From assembly GCA_900766775.1 (NCBI GenBank), contig CAAFXN010000125.1, positions 1 to 13,340 on the forward strand: a stretch of DNA of 13,340 nt, written 5' to 3'. Shown piece by piece: positions 11,869-13,340 of this stretch; position 1 is the stretch's first letter; each line of letters starts with the position of its first letter. The DNA comes from Bacteroidales bacterium (GTDB lineage: Bacteria; Bacteroidota; Bacteroidia; Bacteroidales; Paludibacteraceae). The position numbers and the translations under genes were made by a program. A model generated the notes under the pieces. That model was not told where the DNA came from. It did not search any database and saw only the letters and a list, made by a program, of their open reading frames with translations.

Positions 11869-12990
11869 ATGATAAACAGAACAGTATCGCAACAGATAAT
11901 CGGTTGCATAGGAAGCGGAAAAGCCATCACTATCATGGGGGCACGCCAGGTGGGGAAATCTACTTTGCTCAAGATGTTATTTGGGCAGCGAGACGATGTG
12001 CTATGGTTGAGCGGGGATGATTTGGATGTGCAGACCCTCTTCGGTCAAATCAGTGCCACCCGTTTGAGAGCCATTATCGGGGATAAAAAAATAGTGGTGG
12101 TGGATGAGGCGCAACGTATCACCGATGTAGGTATTCGCTTAAAACTCATTACTGACCAGATACCCAATGTGCAACTCATCGCCACCGGCAGCAGTAGTTT
12201 TGAATTAGCCGACAAGGTCAACGAACCGCTTACCGGCAGGAAACGCGAGTTTCGTATGTTCCCCCTCACGTTTCGAGAGATGCTCAGCCACACCTCCCTA
12301 TTAGAGGAGTTGCGTATGATACCGCATCGGATGCTGTTTGGTTATTACCCGGAGGTGGTGAGCAATCCAGGTCAAGAGCGAGCCATACTCAAAGAATTAA
12401 CCGACTCTTACCTGTATCGAGATATACTCTCGCTGGATAAGGTGGCGAAATCCGATAAACTTATCAGTTTGCTAAAAGCCTTGGCATTTCAGATAGGTAG
12501 CCAAGTCAGTTATAATGAGGTCAGTCAATTGGTAGGGCTTGACCCGAAGACGGTGGAGCGCTATGTTGATATCTTAGAAAAATCGTATGTACTTTTCCGT
12601 TTGAATAGTTTTTCCCGTAATCTGCGCAATGAACTGAAAACCACTCGAAAAATCTATTTCTGGGACTTAGGGGTACGCAATGCTTTGATAGGCAATTTCG
12701 CTCCGTTGGAAAACAGAACAGATGTCGGTGAGTTATGGGAGAACTATGCCATCGCTGAGCGCATGAAGCAAAATAGTTATCGGGGCAGTTTTGCATCTTC
12801 GTATTTTTGGCGCACAAAGAGCCAACAGGAGATAGATTATATAGAGGAGGAAGACGGAATGCTTCGTGCGTATGAATTTAAGTGGAATGCGCGAAAAGCA
12901 GGCGTGAAATGTCCCGACTCTTTTCTCCTTGCCTATCCGAACGCTACATACCAAGTCATCACACCGGAGAACATCGAGGAGTGGCTATAG
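11869..12990 (+). CDS. AAA_14 / DUF4143 ATPase
   Basis: A 373-residue member of the large archaeal/bacterial AAA_14-DUF4143 family, whose cellular role is not established. N-terminal ATPase domain: Walker A GARQVGKST (24-32), Walker B IVVVDEAQ (75-82, Asp79-Glu80), sensor-like ATGSSSFEL (105-113) and the family loop LTGRKREFRMFPLTFREM (121-138). A winged-helix-like segment follows (SYNEVSQLVGLDPKTVERYV). The C-terminal DUF4143 part ends with EID (321-323) and EFK (336-338), the spacing of a PD-(D/E)XK nuclease-like core. The frame is open further upstream (TTG 11809, ATG 11827), but 11869 places Walker A about 24 residues in, as usual for the family. Own promoter and terminator, so a single-gene unit. 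Confidence 0.92.
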   Translation: MINRTVSQQIIGCIGSGKAITIMGARQVGKSTLLKMLFGQRDDVLWLSGDDLDVQTLFGQISATRLRAIIGDKKIVVVDEAQRITDVGIRLKLITDQIPNVQLIATGSSSFELADKVNEPLTGRKREFRMFPLTFREMLSHTSLLEELRMIPHRMLFGYYPEVVSNPGQERAILKELTDSYLYRDILSLDKVAKSDKLISLLKALAFQIGSQVSYNEVSQLVGLDPKTVERYVDILEKSYVLFRLNSFSRNLRNELKTTRKIYFWDLGVRNALIGNFAPLENRTDVGELWENYAIAERMKQNSYRGSFASSYFWRTKSQQEIDYIEEEDGMLRAYEFKWNARKAGVKCPDSFLLAYPNATYQVITPENIEEWL

Positions 12991-13012
12991 GCTTGCCCGA
13001 TCCTAAATAACC

Positions 13013-13030
13013 GTCCCGATGAGTCGGGGC
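13013..13030 (+). other. Small hairpin after the ATPase gene
   Basis: GTCCCGA (13013-13019), loop TGAG, TCGGGGC (13024-13030): a 7-bp stem with one G-U pair and no T-run. Possibly part of the 3' untranslated region. Confidence 0.5.
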
Positions 13031-13078
13031 ATACCCATCTGATCCTTCACCAACTGAAGTGCTTATACAATACAACAT

Positions 13079-13112
13079 TAGGGGAACTATCGCAACGCAG
13101 TTCCCCTATTTT
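13079..13112 (+). terminator. Terminator of the ATPase gene
   Basis: TAGGGGAACT (13079-13088), a 10-nt loop and AGTTCCCCTA (13099-13108) form a perfect 10-bp stem, followed by TTTTATT. Located about 90 bp after the stop codon. Confidence 0.78.
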
Positions 13113-13134
13113 ATTCACTCAGATAAAATTGGCG

Positions 13135-13280
13135 TATAGGTCATTTTGTAGTCTGAAATCTTTGTAATGCAATGAGGTACAGTTTATTACACGGTTCAAG
13201 GTGCTTGAAGCAAAAATCGCCCATCAACTTGCCTCTATAGGTCATTTGCAGTCTGAAAATTGTATAAGTCATTTTGAATC
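13135..13280 (+). repeat. Iteron-like direct repeats upstream of the right-edge gene
   Basis: TATAGGTCATTTTGTAGTCTGAAA (24 bp at 13135-13158) recurs at 13236-13258 with one base deleted and one changed, and a shorter form TATAAGTCATTTTGAATC lies at 13263-13280. All are direct repeats just before a promoter and start codon. They could be operator sites or transposase-binding sub-terminal repeats of an insertion sequence whose body lies past the edge. Confidence 0.7.
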
Positions 13281-13290
13281 AGTACATTTG
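13260..13290 (+). promoter_or_regulatory. Promoter of the right-edge gene
   Basis: TTG (13260-13262), 20 bp, TACATTTG (13283-13290), then CGGCG. The -33 element lies between the second and third direct repeats, and the spacer contains the third, so a protein binding the repeats would compete with polymerase. Confidence 0.75.
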
Positions 13291-13311
13291 CGGCGTCAAA
13301 CTATTAAAAAG

Positions 13312-13340
13312 ATGCCTATGTACCTCAAGAAATGTCCTTA
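13312..13340 (+). CDS. Start of a gene cut by the window edge, possibly a transposase
   Basis: ATG CCT ATG TAC CTC AAG AAA TGT CCT gives MPMYLKKCP, preceded by AAAAAG and a promoter about 22 bp upstream. Only nine codons are visible. The MYLKK start and the direct repeats upstream recall some IS-family transposases (IS1634-like), but this is a weak resemblance and the family cannot be assigned. ATG at 13318 is an alternative start. Confidence 0.35.

Overview
The window looks like chromosomal DNA from a member of the Bacteroidales (Bacteroidota). Three things point there. Protein families such as RodA, ATP-type PckA, NadA, RsmA and an AAA_14/DUF4143 ATPase have Bacteroidota-like sequences. Most start codons lack a Shine-Dalgarno sequence and follow A-rich leaders. 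Eight promoters match the Bacteroidota type, TTG-N20-TAnnTTTG, all with exactly 20 bp between the elements. The genus cannot be named from sequence alone.

Layout, left to right. 1-1299 (-): rodA, cut by the window edge, with its own promoter at 1331-1361. 1362-1766: no gene; holds copy A of an 83-nt dispersed repeat built on 11-bp units. 1730-2166 (+): a promoter, a hairpin-rich stretch with no credible ORF and an intrinsic terminator, which is a candidate ~400-nt structured RNA. 2235-2618 (+): small lipoprotein. 2707-4311 (-): pckA, convergent with the lipoprotein and sharing a bidirectional terminator. 4489-6756 (+): a promoter, a leader with a short ORF and terminator hairpin, then the tightly packed genes tsaC, a polyprenyl-phosphate sugar transferase and xseB, ending in a bidirectional terminator. 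6755-7681 (-): nadA. 7873-9718 (-): rsmA then corA. 9772-9854: overlapping face-to-face promoters for rsmA (-) and gtrA (+). 9849-11217 (+): gtrA and a DUF4163/DUF3298 protein. 11218-11808: no intact gene; copy B of the dispersed repeat, a lipoprotein pseudogene remnant, inverted repeats and a promoter. 11869-12990 (+): AAA_14/DUF4143 ATPase. 12991-13340: terminator, iteron-like direct repeats, a promoter and the first nine codons of a possible transposase.

Most genes are housekeeping: cell-wall elongation, gluconeogenesis, tRNA t6A synthesis, NAD synthesis, rRNA methylation, Mg2+ transport and DNA repair. The unusual content is in the non-coding and repeat layer. This includes the promoter-to-terminator RNA locus at 1767-2166, a CTYAAYT heptamer family that has entered two reading frames, a palindrome forming the C-terminal tail of RsmA, the phased 11-bp repeat element, the attenuator-like tsaC leader, and the mutually blocking rsmA/gtrA promoters. 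No CRISPR array, tRNA, rRNA or recognisable defence island was seen; the only hint of a mobile element is at the right edge.
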